A stretch of 64,000 nucleotides of DNA, taken from Babylonia areolata. Its lineage: Eukaryota; Mollusca; Gastropoda; Neogastropoda; Buccinidae. The translations under genes were made by a program, and so were the position numbers. Shown in pieces: positions 48,340-60,089 of this stretch (position 1 is the first letter of the stretch; the number at the start of each line of letters is the position of its first letter). The stretch covers positions 31,929,958 to 31,993,957 of the forward strand of contig NC_134884.1 of NCBI RefSeq assembly GCF_041734735.1, read 5' to 3'. Under the pieces are notes generated by a model. That model was given only the letters and a program-made list of their open reading frames with translations, did not search any database and was not told the origin of the DNA.

Positions 48340-51205
48340 CACATCATATGTGGTTCGTCCGTCGGGATCGACGAGGACCATCTAGTCATCCTGGGGGTGG
48401 GTGGGTTGGGCTCTGTGGGTGCGCAGATGACTGGTCAGGCCAATCCGCGCCCGGAAGGTTTTGACGCAGTGTGGACAGGGGATGGTGGTGGCTGTCGGGG
48501 ACTTGCTGGCACTGCTTTTCCTGGCCTGTCTGCGTTGCTCTGCTGCAGCAATTCTGTTGGCCTCACAGGATTTGGCGCCTTTGTGGACAGTTGAACGCCA
48601 CTTTGGTCTGTCCATTGCATTCAGCTCCCATGTGTTGTGGCTGACGTTGAAGGCCCTCAGAGAAGCTTTCAGAGTGTCTTTGAAGCGCTTCTTTTGGCCT
48701 CCATGGGAGCGCTTGCCATGTTGGAGTTCGCCGTACAGCAGTTTCTTGGGGAGCCGGTGGTCTGGCATGCGAACTACATGGCCTGCCCAGCGCAGCTGGG
48801 CCTGCATCAAGATGGTGTAGATGCTGGGCAAGTTTGCACGAGTGAGCACCTCTGTGTCAGGGATCTTCTCTTGCCACTTTATGCCGAGAAGTTTTCTGAG
48901 GCTGGTGGTGTGGAAATGGTTCAGCTTTTTGGCGTGGCGTTTGTAGACCGTCCATGATTCACATCCATAGAGCAGTGTGGTGAGAACTATGGCCTTGTAT
49001 ACTTTGAGCTTCGTCTCCAGGGTGATGCCTCTCCTGTTCCAAACGTTCTTATGGAGTCTGCCGAAGGCAGCGCTGGCTTTGGCAAGTCTGGCATTCACCT
49101 CGTCGCCGATGACAACTGTGCGAAAGAGTGTACCGACTGCCCATGTATGTGAACTTGTCCACCGCGTTCAGTCGTTGCCCGTTGATGAAGATGTTTGGTT
49201 CAACGTATGGCTTTCCTGGAGCTGGTTGGTGCATCACCTCAGTCTTCTTTGTGCTGATTGTGAGGCCAAAGTTGTCACAGGCAGCAGAGAACTTGTCGAC
49301 GCTGTGTTGCATGTCAGCTTCGGAGGCAGCGTTGAGAGCGCAGTCATCAGCAAACAGGAAGTCGTTGATGGTGTCTGTCCTCACCTTGGTTTTTGCTTGA
49401 AGCCTCCTGAGGTTGAAGAGTGAGCCATCTGTGCGGTACCTGATGCCAATGCCTACGTCAGCGTCTCTGAAGGCATCAGTTAGCATGGCTGAAAACATGA
49501 GACTGAGCAGGGTGGGGGCAAGAACACACCCTTGCTTGACTCCGTTGGAGACAGGGAATTGTTCTGAAGTCTCTCTGTTGTCTTGGACTCAGGCCGGCAT
49601 CCCATCCTGTTGTTGCCGTATGATGGTGATGAACTTTCTGGGACATCCGTACTTCGCCATGATTCTCCAAAGGCTATCTCTGCTAACAGTATCGAAGGCC
49701 TTGGTCAGATCGACATAGGTGGAGTAAGGGTCAGCGTTCTGTTCCTGACAGCAAACACCATGTCGATAGTCCCGCGTTCTTTCCGGAAGCCACATTGGCT
49801 CTCTGGTAGGAGACCTTGCTCAAGGTGCGCTATGAGACGGTTGAGTAGCACTCTGGCCAGAGTCTTGCCTGCGACGGACAGCAGGGATATTCCACGATGG
49901 TTGTCACAGGCCTGACGATTTCCTTTGCGCTTGTACAGGTGTATGATGGAAGCGTCTTTGAAGTCTTGTGGAACTGCCTCATGCTGTCAGATGAGCTGGA
50001 ACAGCTGATGAAGCTTCTCAGTCAGCGCCATACCACCTTCTTTGTAGACCTCAGCTGGAATGGAGTCTGAGCCAGGGGCTTTGCCATTGGATAGCAGACG
50101 GATAGCTTTCTGGGTCTCCTCAAAAGTTGGAATGGCATCCAACGACTCACTGACTGGCACCTGGGGGAGTCGGTCGATGGCTTCATCATTGATGGTGGAA
50201 GGGCGGTTCAGTACGCTGTCAAAGTGTTCAGCCCATCTCTCAAGGATCCCGTCCTTGTCAGTGATTAGGGTAGAACCATCAGCACTGAGGAGTGGAGCAG
50301 AACCGGAGGTGGTGGGACCGTAGACTTCTTTCAGGCCGTTATAGAAGTTCTTCATGTCGTTCCTGTCTGCAAAGCCCTGGATCTCATCAGCTTTGTTGCT
50401 CACCAGGAATCCTGCATCTGCCGCAGCTTCAGCTGGATGGTGCTGCGTGCGCTCTTCAGTATGTCTTTCTTCAACTGTGACTTGGGATCTTCAATGTGGG
50501 CTCTGTAGGCTTGGCGTTTGTCTTCCAGCAGCTGCTTGATCTCAGTGCAGTTCTCATCAAACCAGTCTTTGTGCTTCCTGGCAGAAGGCCCCAGGCACTC
50601 CATGGCAGTGTTGTACACCGTCTCATGCAGTGCGCCCCATGCTGCCCCAACATTCTGGTTGTCCAGCACGGTGGACTCAAGGCGTTCCTCCAGGGTGTCA
50701 GCAAAGCTCTGTTTGATGTTGCCTAGCTCCAGCTTGCTGACATTCAGGCGTTTGGGTGCTTTCATGCCCTGAGGCCGTCTCTTGGGCTGGATGCGGAGGT
50801 TGAGTTTGGAGACGATAAGGCGGTGGTCTGCCGGTCCAGCACTCGGCGCCGCACATGGCCCTCGTGACTCGTACGTCCTGCCTGTCCCTCTTCCTGACGA
50901 TGACAAAGTCAATGAGATGCCAATGCCCAGAGCGAGGATGCATCCATGACGTCCTGTTACGGGTAGGGAGGCAGAAGACGGTGTTTGTGATAAGAAGGTC
51001 GTGCTCGGCACATGTCTGGAGAAGTAGTTGACCATTGCTGTTACAGTTGCCCACCCCATGCTTCCCAATCACGCCTTTCCAGGAGGTGCTGTCACAGCCA
51101 ACTCTCGCGTTAAAGTCACCAAGAATGATGCGACTGAATAAAGTGGTAATTTTGCTTTGCAAGTTCTGAGTCAGATGTGTGTTCAGGGGACGTAGACTTC
51201 GCGAA
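48340..51205 (-). mobile_element. APE-type LINE (non-LTR retrotransposon), 5' truncated, damaged
   Basis: On the minus strand, in order: the end of an APE-like endonuclease (about 51120-50780: '[10 protein letters not shown]', '[19 protein letters not shown]', then 'DHRLIVSKL'); a linker; reverse transcriptase from about 50400 to 49050 ('SNGKAPGSDSIPAEVYK', 'NHRGISLLSVAGK', 'GFRKERGTIDMVFAV', 'YVDLTKAFDTVSR', catalytic 'FADDCAL' near 49335-49355, 'AVDKFTYMGS'); then the C-terminal domain and C2H2 finger. The N-terminal part of the endonuclease is absent, so the copy is 5' truncated near 51200. The frame changes near 50850, 49720, 49600 and 49100, and an in-frame stop lies near 49987, so it is not active. 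The clade is not assigned: it resembles the family often labelled endonuclease-reverse transcriptase in molluscs, fish and flatworms. Confidence 0.92.
48382..49098 (-). pseudogene. LINE C-terminal segment with C2H2 zinc finger
   Basis: The longest uninterrupted part of the LINE, 238 codons. It starts 'MNARLAKASAAFGRLHKNVW' and holds 'LLYGCESWTVYKRHAKKLN', 'LRKLLGIKWQEKIPDTEVL' and 'RWAGHVVRMPDHRLPKKLLY'. It ends with a C2H2 finger, 'CPHCVKTF...LTSHLRTH', about 10 residues before the stop. The finger probably binds nucleic acid during target-primed reverse transcription, which is inference from the family. Confidence 0.85.
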
Positions 51206-51687
51206 ACCAAATATGTGAAAGCTTTTTCCAGAATTATATAGAATATGGCCCGGATACATCACTCAATTTGTTTATCACATGGTTTACATTTAGATACCCA
51301 ACCCTCAAGCCATATTCCAATGGCCATCGATTACGTATATTAGTCATGATAAGCAAGACAATTTTCACTTCAAACAAAGCTAAACGACAAGCAAATAGAA
51401 AAATGAGAAATAAATTTAACTGTGCACTACAAGTACTAATAATGTTGATAAAATTTTTTTAGGAATGTTGAACAACGATTGCGTAAACAAAACGTCAAAG
51501 AACAGCACAAAGGGGTAGAGACAATTTTCACTGAACTGAACAGTGCTCAAAATAACAAAAACGGCAGCAGTGTCTACACTGTTGTAGGATATCCGACAGC
51601 AACTGATAGGCAGCCGGCTGACCAAGTACCACACTGGACTGAGATGTTGTCAATACAGTGTGAATATAATGAGTGCATATGAAGAAA

Positions 51688-51732
<45 letters not shown>

Positions 51733-51779
51733 GAATAAGCGAGCCCTATTACAATGATTAGGTAAATGGAGACGGCCAG
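51206..51779. other. Intergenic between LINE and PIEZO
   Basis: AT-rich with a GT run at 51690-51729. No gene seen. Confidence 0.6.
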
Positions 51780-52508
51780 CATCATTGGCAAATTAACTCT
51801 TCGTCTAATCGTGGTATTCATCGCACACGGTGATTTCCAGAGCTGCGGCCAAGTTGTATGGTTGACACGCGTTCAAAGTTTCGGGCTCTGCCACGGCCAC
51901 CACAACCGCAGGACTAGCCTACAAGACGTTATGTTGCAGCTGCTGGCAGGTTTTCCGGGGCCGAGTCTGTTGCTTTGTCTGCCGCGCGAGTGCCAGCGGC
52001 GATAGCGGCTACCGTTTGAAAACTTTCCCTCCTTGCATCGACGTGATTGGATTCTTTACGTCAGTTTGCATGGTCCAGTTTCCGGCATTTAGTTTTGTTT
52101 GATGAGAAAAGGTGGTGCCGGTTTGTTGTGCTCTAAATTTGGAAACGGGTCATGTGAGAGTGCCGTTGTTGATGTTGTCGACAGTTTTGTTTGACTGCTG
52201 TGAAAGAAATCGATCGGCCGTCTGTTGCACTCACCCCGCTGAAGAGAAAATCAAGAAGGATTTTGAACTGGGCGGGGGGATATCGCGTGCAATGACTGTG
52301 GTGCAAAGGAAAAATGGAGAAGAAAAAGAAAGTTGTTGCAGGCCCCGTCTAGTGTTGTAGAGCTTGTTTGGGGCTGGACCTAACTGTTGTGCAGTCATGA
52401 CTTAACTGTGAGTGTGAGTTGATTCGACTTGTGCTTTTGATTGGAAGGACTGCATTTTTTTCTTTTTATAGATAATTTAGACTCAACAGATTTTCTTGGA
52501 GTGCGAAG
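51780..52508 (+). promoter_or_regulatory. Candidate promoter and 5' UTR of PIEZO
   Basis: CpG and GC content rise at 51830-52030 ('gccgcgcgagtgccagcggcgatagcgg', in pieces). Inverted CCAAT (GATTGG near 52047) and CRE-like (TACGTCAG near 52058) sites follow. A pyrimidine run ending 'tttttatag' at 52471 could be the acceptor of a 5' UTR intron. The exact start site is not determinable. Confidence 0.45.
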
Positions 52509-52581
52509 ATGGCAGCAAAGGTAACGTCCGTCGTCTGCTTCTGCCTCTTCAGAGTGTTGCTGCCGCTGACACTTCTGGCAG
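52509..52581 (+). CDS. PIEZO: PIEZO coding exon 1
   Basis: 24 codons plus one base. It encodes a first hydrophobic helix and could be mistaken for a secretory signal peptide, but the match to the family N terminus makes it the first membrane helix. Confidence 0.8.
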
Positions 52582-53576
52582 GTGAGTAGTTTTGCAGGAG
52601 ATTAAAAAACAAAACAAAAAAACAACAACAAAAAACAAGAAAATGAAAAACAGCAACAAAGAAATGAACTCAATAGCAAACAGACGGAATGGAAAATACT
52701 AAGGGTTCGCATTAGTTTTAGACTTGCAGTCACTTAATCAAATTGGGATTTGTCACAAAGACAGTTGTGACCGTCTCATGGATGAGAATATCAGATATAT
52801 CAACAGTAAAAACCAACCAATGAAACAAAAACACACACGCCCCACCCCCCAAAACAATGAAAACAAAAACACCCCCAAAACTACCACAAGACGGAATGAG
52901 TAGTGTCCACAAGTCACACAGATACGTGGAGGGGAAGAAATTATATGGATACAAAAGTATTACGATGACATCAGTGTGGGATTACTGGGAAAACTCACAC
53001 AAACAGTCTAAACCAAGTTTAGTATATGTGTATGTATGTACATAGTGTATTTTGTGTGTGTGGGTGCATGTGTTTGTGTATGTGTGTGTGTGTACAATGG
53101 ACCTGGCATCTGTGTGTATGTGTGTGGTGATTGGCAGTTGCTCGTCAAAGTGTTCATGTGTGTGCATGTGTGCACACATGCTTGCGTGTGTGTGTGTGTG
53201 TGTGTACAGTTACTGGCATTTGTTTTTCCAGCTCTGTATGTACATGTGTGTATGCATGTGTGAATTGGAGCAATGCTGCACTTGTGTGTGTACGTTTGTG
53301 TGTGTGTGTGTGTGTGTGTTACTCTCAGTTACTATGACAGTATGTGCAGACAAACCTTGCCTCCTATTATTACAATATTAGAAAACAGCAACAACACTTT
53401 GACAACAACAATGACAACAGCAACAGATTGACAAAATTAACTGCTCCAGGGATAGTATGTCCATGTAATCTTTGTTTCAGCCGCTGTGGTGCGTTACAAT
53501 GCGTTGTCGTTTATGTACCTGGTATGTCTGCTGGTGACGCCTCTGCTGTCCTATCCCATGGTCAGCTCCATGGCAG
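52509..53576 (+). CDS. PIEZO: PIEZO mechanosensitive cation channel, N-terminal exons (partial)
   Basis: Coding exons are 52509-52581 and 53481-53576, joined in phase 1 (ggcag|gtgagt ... tttcag|ccgctg) and ending at ggcag|gtctgt, also phase 1. The 56 residues read 'MAAKVTSVVCFCLFRVLLPL', then 'TLLAAAVVRYNALSFMYLVC', then 'LLVTPLLSYPMVSSMAG'. This lines up with the start of vertebrate PIEZO2 (as I recall: '...FRLLLPICLA', 'FRYNGLSFVYLIYLLLIPLF', '...MQG') over its full length, with the R-Y-N-x-L-S-F core. PIEZO proteins are very large homotrimeric plasma-membrane channels opened by membrane tension. The first two membrane helices are seen here. The rest must lie beyond 64000. The start has a good context (aagATGg). 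Confidence 0.85.
52582..53480 (+). other. PIEZO intron 1
   Basis: 899 bases. It starts A/C-rich (52600-52900) and then becomes a region of interrupted GT runs (53035-53320), ending 'tctttgtttcag'. Confidence 0.8.
53481..53576 (+). CDS. PIEZO: PIEZO coding exon 2
   Basis: 96 bases encoding 'AVVRYNALSFMYLVCLLVTP' and 'LLSYPMVSSMAG' (split codons at both ends), with the conserved RYN-x-LSF motif and second helix. Confidence 0.85.
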
Positions 53577-53702
53577 GTCTGTGATCCTGTTGTGTTTTTT
53601 TGTTTCTTGTTGTGATAATATATATGAACAATATTGTTTTTTTTTTTCCTTTTTTAAAAAAACACATCTTTTCACATTGAGTGATAGATGTGTTGTAAAA
53701 CT

Positions 53703-53706
<4 letters not shown>

Positions 53707-53737
<31 letters not shown>
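53707..53737. repeat. (GT)n microsatellite
   Basis: 31-base GT run, with further interrupted GT runs at 53822-53860. Confidence 0.9.
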
Positions 53738-53742
<5 letters not shown>

Positions 53743-54453
53743 TATTCTTGAATTGTTTTTTCATGTCTTTTGTAAAGTGGCATGTATGTCATTATTATCA
53801 TGATCTCTGGGTGTTATTGTGGTGTATGTGTGTGTGTCTATGTGTTTGTGTGTGTGTATCCTTCTCTGTTTGTATGTGAGTCAGTGTCTGTGTCTGGGTG
53901 TTTGTGTTTATAAATAAATGTGTGTGTACACTTGTGTGTCTGTGTGTTGGTTATCTATGTTAGTCTGCAGATAGGCTCTATTTCTTTCTGGTTTGGTTTA
54001 TATTATGGTGATTATAGTTGGTTGAAAATAGACAAGTGTGTCTGCTGTGCATTCCAGGAAAGAGATCTAGACCAGAGGGGGAGAGAGAGTGGGGGAGGTT
54101 AAGTGCTTTGAAGTGTTGAATTGAAGAGAATCAGTGTACTTACCTGCAAAAATGAAAATCATCAGCACACAAATTGTGCAGAGTGAATCAGATTAGATAC
54201 AGTTTAAGCCAAATAACAGCCCATAAGTTTTTATCTCGCACATGCAAACATATACGCAAATGTATGCATGCATGTGCACACACACACACACGCACACAGA
54301 GTGAACTGACACATAAGGTTCATACATGTATGAGCTCAGTCATGCACACAACACATCACACACTTACAGTTATATAAACCTCATGCTTACATGATACAGT
54401 AAGACACTGCCACTGTCTCCCTTTCCGCTAAAACCCATGCATGAGCGTGCGCA

Positions 54454-54500
54454 TGCACACACACACACAGCCCCCCCCCCCCACACACACACACATGCAC

Positions 54501-54543
<43 letters not shown>
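54454..54543. repeat. (CA)n tracts with C tract
   Basis: CA run, a 12-base C run (54471-54482), then CA to 54543 with short interruptions. Confidence 0.9.
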
Positions 54544-54545
<2 letters not shown>

Positions 54546-55234
54546 TCAGAGAAATGTTAGAGCAGAATGATGGTAAGACAGGTGCTGAAATAGGACAGGA
54601 GGGAGAGAACAGAAGATGGATCATGGTTCAGCACCCCTGTATTGACAGAGGAAATGAGAAGGGGTGAAGGTTGACTGGGAAGATAGAGCTGGAATGTGAT
54701 GATGGTTTGTATAACATAATTTTAGCAGTAGAGTGAAGGAAGGGAATATTTACATATTGCGCACCGGCTATGTTTTAGTGAACACAAGTTGAAAAATTCT
54801 CTTTTATATTTCTGTTATATTTAAGTAGAGCTCGTTTAGTTGATTGATTAACTGATAGGGATGCCTTTACATAGAGTGTGTTGATACTGATAGGAGAATT
54901 TGTGACATTTGTTGGGACAGATCAATAGGATCTCAGATTCTGGGTACGTCTTTGGAGAAAGTTTCCTGAGACTCAGAATCAAAAGTTTGAACTTAAATAA
55001 AAATAAAAAGCAATTCAATGATTTCTCATCCCTTCTTCAACAAAGCTTGTACAAGAAAGTCTTGGGTTGGACAGCCTGTATGTTCTATGTGTGAGTGAAC
55101 TAAGTCCACAGTCGCTTTTAATTCAGTTGCCTGCTCACAATTGATGACATGTATAACGTTTAGGAGTCATGGTTTATACATTAAACGATGAATGCTATGA
55201 AAAAGAAAGGACTGTAACTGTAAGTGACAGTGTG

Positions 55235-55549
55235 CAACTTAAGTACATAAGTTGAAGTTGTTAAGTTACACATTTTTTTAGTTTTGAATTTGATCAGTGG
55301 ATATTGTTACAGTTATCAGCTGACTAACATTGCACTTTAAAAAAGGGCATCATTGTACTGCACACACACACACACACACACAGACAGAGCTGTACTTCAG
55401 TACATAAGTTGAAGTTGTTAAGTGACACATTTCTTTAGTTATGAATTTGATCAGTGGATATTGTTACAGTTATCAACTGACAAACATTGCATTTTAAAAA
55501 AGGGCATCGTTGTACTGAACACACATACACACACACAGACACAGACACA

Positions 55550-55594
<45 letters not shown>

Positions 55595-55595
55595 C
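55235..55595. repeat. Tandem duplication, about 157-bp unit including a CA microsatellite
   Basis: 'agtacataagttgaagttg' begins copies at 55242 and 55399. Both continue 'ttgatcagtggatattgtt' and 'aaaaaagggcatc.ttgtac', and both end in CA repeat plus 'cagagctgt'. The second CA tract is longer (to 55591). Confidence 0.9.
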
Positions 55596-56139
55596 TGTCA
55601 ATGACATCACTGACTCCAAACTGATGAGATTCAGTTTTACGTTCAGTTTTGCTTCATCACGCTGCACACATGCACACCTTTCACCGACATCAGTTCTGAT
55701 ACTGATGATTTTCAGTTTTACTTTCAGTTTCGAGGAGGCATTGAATTGTGCAGACTGACTCAGTGACTGATATAGTGATATGCTGCATCTCATAGATCTT
55801 TAAAAAAAAAAAAAGTTTGTTATTTTATTTTTATTTTTTTACTTAAAAACGAAAAAGGAGGTGGGGGTTGGAAGGGAAGGAGCATATGCCTGACCAGTGC
55901 ACAGACCCAAAATGCTGGTCAGGCCTTGAGACTGTCAATGAGAGTGTATCAAATGCAGCAAGAAAAAGAACTGACTTGATGATGTATTAAAAAATGAATT
56001 AAGTAAACCAGATTCACAAAGAAATAAATTAAGATAGAATGAAAGACCCGAAAGAAGGCCAGAAATTAGAATGAAACGATGAATTTTCAGAGTAAATGTT
56101 TAAAGTTGATAACACAATGATCATGTTTGTCATTCCAAG

Positions 56140-56815
56140 TATTTAATATCAGGACGTCATTGTCAGTCACCAAAGTTTCTTCTTCCTTTTGGGGTAGGAT
56201 TACATTTGTTTGACGTAATGAATTACACCCGTTGATTAGCACGCAAAGAGTTGTGACCGTTGTGCTTCAGACAAGTAAATCAGGATGTCAGTCACCCAAG
56301 TTTTCTCCATCCTTTTGGGGACAGAGAATTACGTTGGTTCAGCATAATGAATTATATCCATTGTTTAGCAGCACATGAAGAGCAGTGGCTGCACTGCCAC
56401 TCTGTTGTTATCATGATCATTTCACCACATTTCAACACTCAAGCCGTCAAGGAGTGTACTTACTCAAACCCTAACACTAGTAACAGTCAAGAAGTGTACA
56501 AGAGAAAGCCAGGGAATGAGAGAAGTGCTGTAATATATATATACATTACGTAAACAACATGGACTGCACAATGAACTGCATAACAGCACAATTAATTACA
56601 TCCATTGGCAAGCATGCGAAGAGTAGTGACTGCACTTCACACATGATGATGACTTGTGCTGCTCTGTTGTCATCATGATCATTTGAACACAGTTCAAGAG
56701 TCAAGGAGTGGACTTACTCAATCCCTAACACTGGTAAACAGTCAAGGAGTGTGCTAGAGAAAGCCATGGAAGTGCTATATATATATATATTATTATTATT
56801 TATCTAAACAACATG
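56140..56815. repeat. Degenerate tandem repeat, two full copies and a half copy
   Basis: Repeated phrases include 'aatgaattaca/ata.cc.ttg', 'aagag.agtg.ctgcact', 'tcatgatcattt', 'caaggagtg.acttactcaa.ccctaacact', 'agagaaagcca' and a TA run (56532-56543 and 56777-56790), then 'aaacaacatg.act'. Full units span about 56270-56568 and 56569-56815. 56140-56265 repeats only the first part. Confidence 0.8.
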
Positions 56816-57044
56816 AACTCTGTTTAAGTTCCAAAAGCATTTGTCTTTGGTTGTTGTAGTTGTTTGTTTGGTTTGTTGGTTTGAAAGAGTGTGGGCTTGT
56901 TGGGCTGAGAAACCAGGTTCTGTGTGCAGAGGATTGATTAAATTCCTGTCTGGGGGTGGGGGGGGGGGTACAGGGGGGGCAGGGATGGTGGGGGGATGGG
57001 GAGGGGGGCACTGTATGTATGAGTGTGTGTGTTGAGGGGGCACT

Positions 57045-57045
<1 letters not shown>

Positions 57046-57077
<32 letters not shown>
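57046..57077. repeat. (GT)n microsatellite
   Basis: 32-base GT run directly after a G-rich stretch (56950-57040). Confidence 0.9.
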
Positions 57078-57374
57078 ATTAGATGTGTATAAGCAAATGA
57101 GAGAGAAAGGAGAGAGCAAGAAAGAATATTTAGAGATAAATATGTTTGATCATCAAGTATGAATGAGTTGGTGTTGTGAAACACCTGTACTATACTTTGA
57201 TGTTATCAATATCAGATCATGTTTTTACTGTTTACAAGTAACTTCTCCTCTCTCTCTCTCTGTCCCACCATCTCACTTGACATTACATTGATTAATCCAA
57301 CAACTTGTCTGATAACTCTTTGTCTCACTCACTCTCTTATGTTTCATCCTTCTCTTAGTCTCTATGTGTCTCAC

Positions 57375-57375
<1 letters not shown>

Positions 57376-57426
<51 letters not shown>

Positions 57427-57481
57427 AACACACACACACGCATGCATGCATGCACACTCACACACATACACACACACACTC

Positions 57482-57526
<45 letters not shown>

Positions 57527-57550
57527 CACACAAACTCACAACACACACAC
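57376..57550. repeat. CA-rich compound microsatellite cluster
   Basis: Two long CA runs (about 57377-57419 and 57487-57520) joined by CA-rich sequence with GCAT repeats at 57440-57452. Confidence 0.95.
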
Positions 57551-58137
57551 ATGCTTGCATGTGTCCACAAATACCCCACCACAAATCATTCGCATACCAT
57601 AGATGATTTCCTTCTGCCCTAGTGAGGCTAGTGTCTGTCCTGCTAGTGAGGCTAGTGTCTGTGACTGCTATGTCACTGCCGCACAGGCTTGTCAACATAC
57701 ATTGTGTCTGAAACCCTGATCTACTTGCGCGCACAGGTTTTTCCTACAGTGTGCATATTTACATGAATGTGTTGTGTTGTGAACAACATGCGCCCTTACA
57801 GCGCACTGTTACAGCTGGGCTCGAACTCTACCCACACTCCTGTTCGATTGTCCAGGACTGCTAAACCCTTCTGGTGGACATGTGGAAAAATAACCTCCCT
57901 CTGCTTGTTCACTGGGCATCCACTTTTAACAAGTGTGTCAAAAATAACTGAGGGTGACTTAGTACCTTGTCAACTTCAGTGTATGCGTGCACTCACACTT
58001 TTGTGTTGCATTCACACACACAGAGTGCATACTCTGCAGGCATAGACTGTAGAGTTTCTATCTCTCTCTCTTTTTCTCTCTGTGTCTTGCATACTTGTTT
58101 ATGTGACACATAGTCTAGAGACCTTGTGGATGAACTG

Positions 58138-58140
<3 letters not shown>

Positions 58141-58209
<69 letters not shown>
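58141..58209. repeat. Compound (GT)n(GA)n microsatellite
   Basis: 30 bases of GT followed directly by about 39 bases of GA. Confidence 0.95.
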
Positions 58210-58213
<4 letters not shown>

Positions 58214-58655
58214 CATGATAATAATTCAGTTATTAATCACACTCAGCAGCTGATTTGATCTTTGTTTGTTCATGAAAAGATACATCTGTGAGACTGAGAG
58301 AGACAGGCAGATAAATATTTCATCGCGTCTAAACTAAAGAGAAAGCAGCTTGCATGTTCAGTCAACTGATACTATAGAGCTATAGATATATCAGTATCAA
58401 AGGCTTAGTATCTAGTTGTGTGTGTGTGGCATAAACTGACAACCCTGTAACAGATGGTTGGAATTTTAGCAATGTTGCAACATTTTTTTTTTTCCTGGGG
58501 GGAAGGTGTTAGGTGGAGGGGTGAGGAGGAGGGTTGGGGGGCTGGGGGTGGGGGGGGAGAAATGGGGTGTATGGTGGGAGAGCATGTGAAAAGACCTTGA
58601 CTGTAGTTTACTGTAGTGCTTTGCTGGATATTGAGTATAGTTAATATTACAATAT

Positions 58656-58656
58656 G

Positions 58657-58702
<46 letters not shown>

Positions 58703-58800
58703 CATGTGTGAGTGTGTGTGTGTGTGTGTGTACTCAGATCTGTCTGTCTATCTGTCTGTCTGTCTGTCCGTCAACCCATCCATCCATCCATCCATCCATC
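58656..58800. repeat. (GT)n, (CTGT)n and (CATC)n cluster
   Basis: GT runs at 58659-58698 and 58711-58731, then TCTG tetranucleotides (58740-58768), then CATC tetranucleotides (58776-58800). Confidence 0.95.
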
Positions 58801-59240
58801 TGTATTGTGCATATCAAGATTCATATTAATCTATGGATGCATAAAGAGGTGTCTGTTTGGTTCACTCAAGTGTCACATTAAATGCTTAGACTTCAGAGAG
58901 ATCTGCCAACAGCTATCCTTTACATCAAGAGGATGTAAGAAGGCTATGGCTGCGACTATCAGGAGAGTAGGGGATGGGGGGGCGAGGGGGGGGAGGGGGT
59001 AGTGGTGGTGAAGTGTTCATTTATTGAGGGGGGCCAGGGGCGTGGGTGGGGGGTGGTGGTGGTGGGAGGGTTCGATGATGCCCCAGTTAGGTCAGGTAGA
59101 ACTTATCTGTGTACCCACAACCAAATGTGTGTGTGTGTGTCTGTGTGTCAGTGAGTATTGCAGGCAGGCAGGCATTGCCATAAGATAATGTAATGTATTG
59201 TATTCACCAGGCTGCAGCGCCCCAGCTTGTCTCTTCTGGC

Positions 59241-59243
<3 letters not shown>

Positions 59244-59289
<46 letters not shown>

Positions 59290-59386
59290 AGATAACAATG
59301 TTGGCACTGCATTCCCAGCCAGTTTTCTTCTGGAGCCAAGCTAAGCTCAGTTCCTTTTTACCATTGTGCTGGCTGGCTTCTGCTGA

Positions 59387-59431
<45 letters not shown>
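59244..59431. repeat. Two (GT)n microsatellites
   Basis: GT runs of about 44 bases (59244-59287) and 39 bases (59393-59431) with a unique spacer of about 105 bases. Confidence 0.95.
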
Positions 59432-59432
<1 letters not shown>

Positions 59433-59433
<1 letters not shown>

Positions 59434-60066
59434 CCATGATTTGTCATGTTACATCATAACGCTGACAGTTTTTTTTTGTTTTTGTTTTTTTTTTGTATGT
59501 GTGCATGATCCATGAGTTGTTATGTCACATTATAAAGCTGACAGGTTCACCCCCCCCCCCCCTTCCCCAACATGATCCATTCACAAGGCTGATGTGTTTT
59601 TTTTTCTTTACGCATGATCCATGACTTGTTATGTTACATCATAAAGCTGACAGTTTTTTTCTTGCTTGATCCACATTTTGTTTTGTTATATCATAAAGCT
59701 GACAGGTTTTTTTCACGTATGACCCACGATTTGTTTTGTTACATCATAAAACTGACAGGTTTTTTCCCCACTCACATGATCCATGACTTGTTGTGTTATA
59801 TCATAAAGCTGACAGTTTTTTTTTCTTTATGTATGATCCATGATTTGTTATGTTACATCATAAAGTTGACATTTTTTGTTCACATATGATTCACGATTTT
59901 GTTAAGTTACATCATTAAGCTGATGGGTTTTTTTTCCCCCTTCATAATGCACAGTTTGTCATATTACATCATAAAGCTGACAGTTTTGTGGGTTTTTTTT
60001 TTTTTTTCTTTTTTTTCTGATCTATGAGTTATCGTGCTACATCACAATGCTGATGTTTTGCATTTT
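59433..60066. repeat. Degenerate minisatellite, unit of about 55 bp, about 11 copies
   Basis: The core 'ccatgatttgttatgttaca', then 'tcataaagctgacag' and a T run, recurs with starts near 59433, 59509, 59577, 59619, 59670, 59724, 59781, 59837, 59890, 59950 and 60019. Spacing varies (42-76 bases), mainly through the T or C runs. Confidence 0.9.
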
Positions 60067-60089
60067 ATCCATCGAAATTCAGGTAAGAT

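Noticed and set aside
48461-50772. Plus-strand open frames across the LINE
   Set aside because: They are antisense to clear endonuclease and reverse-transcriptase sequence on the minus strand.
57804-57890. Next PIEZO exon after 'cttacag'
   Set aside because: None of the frames resembles the expected 'GHTGRLL' region, and no suitable donor or phase follows.
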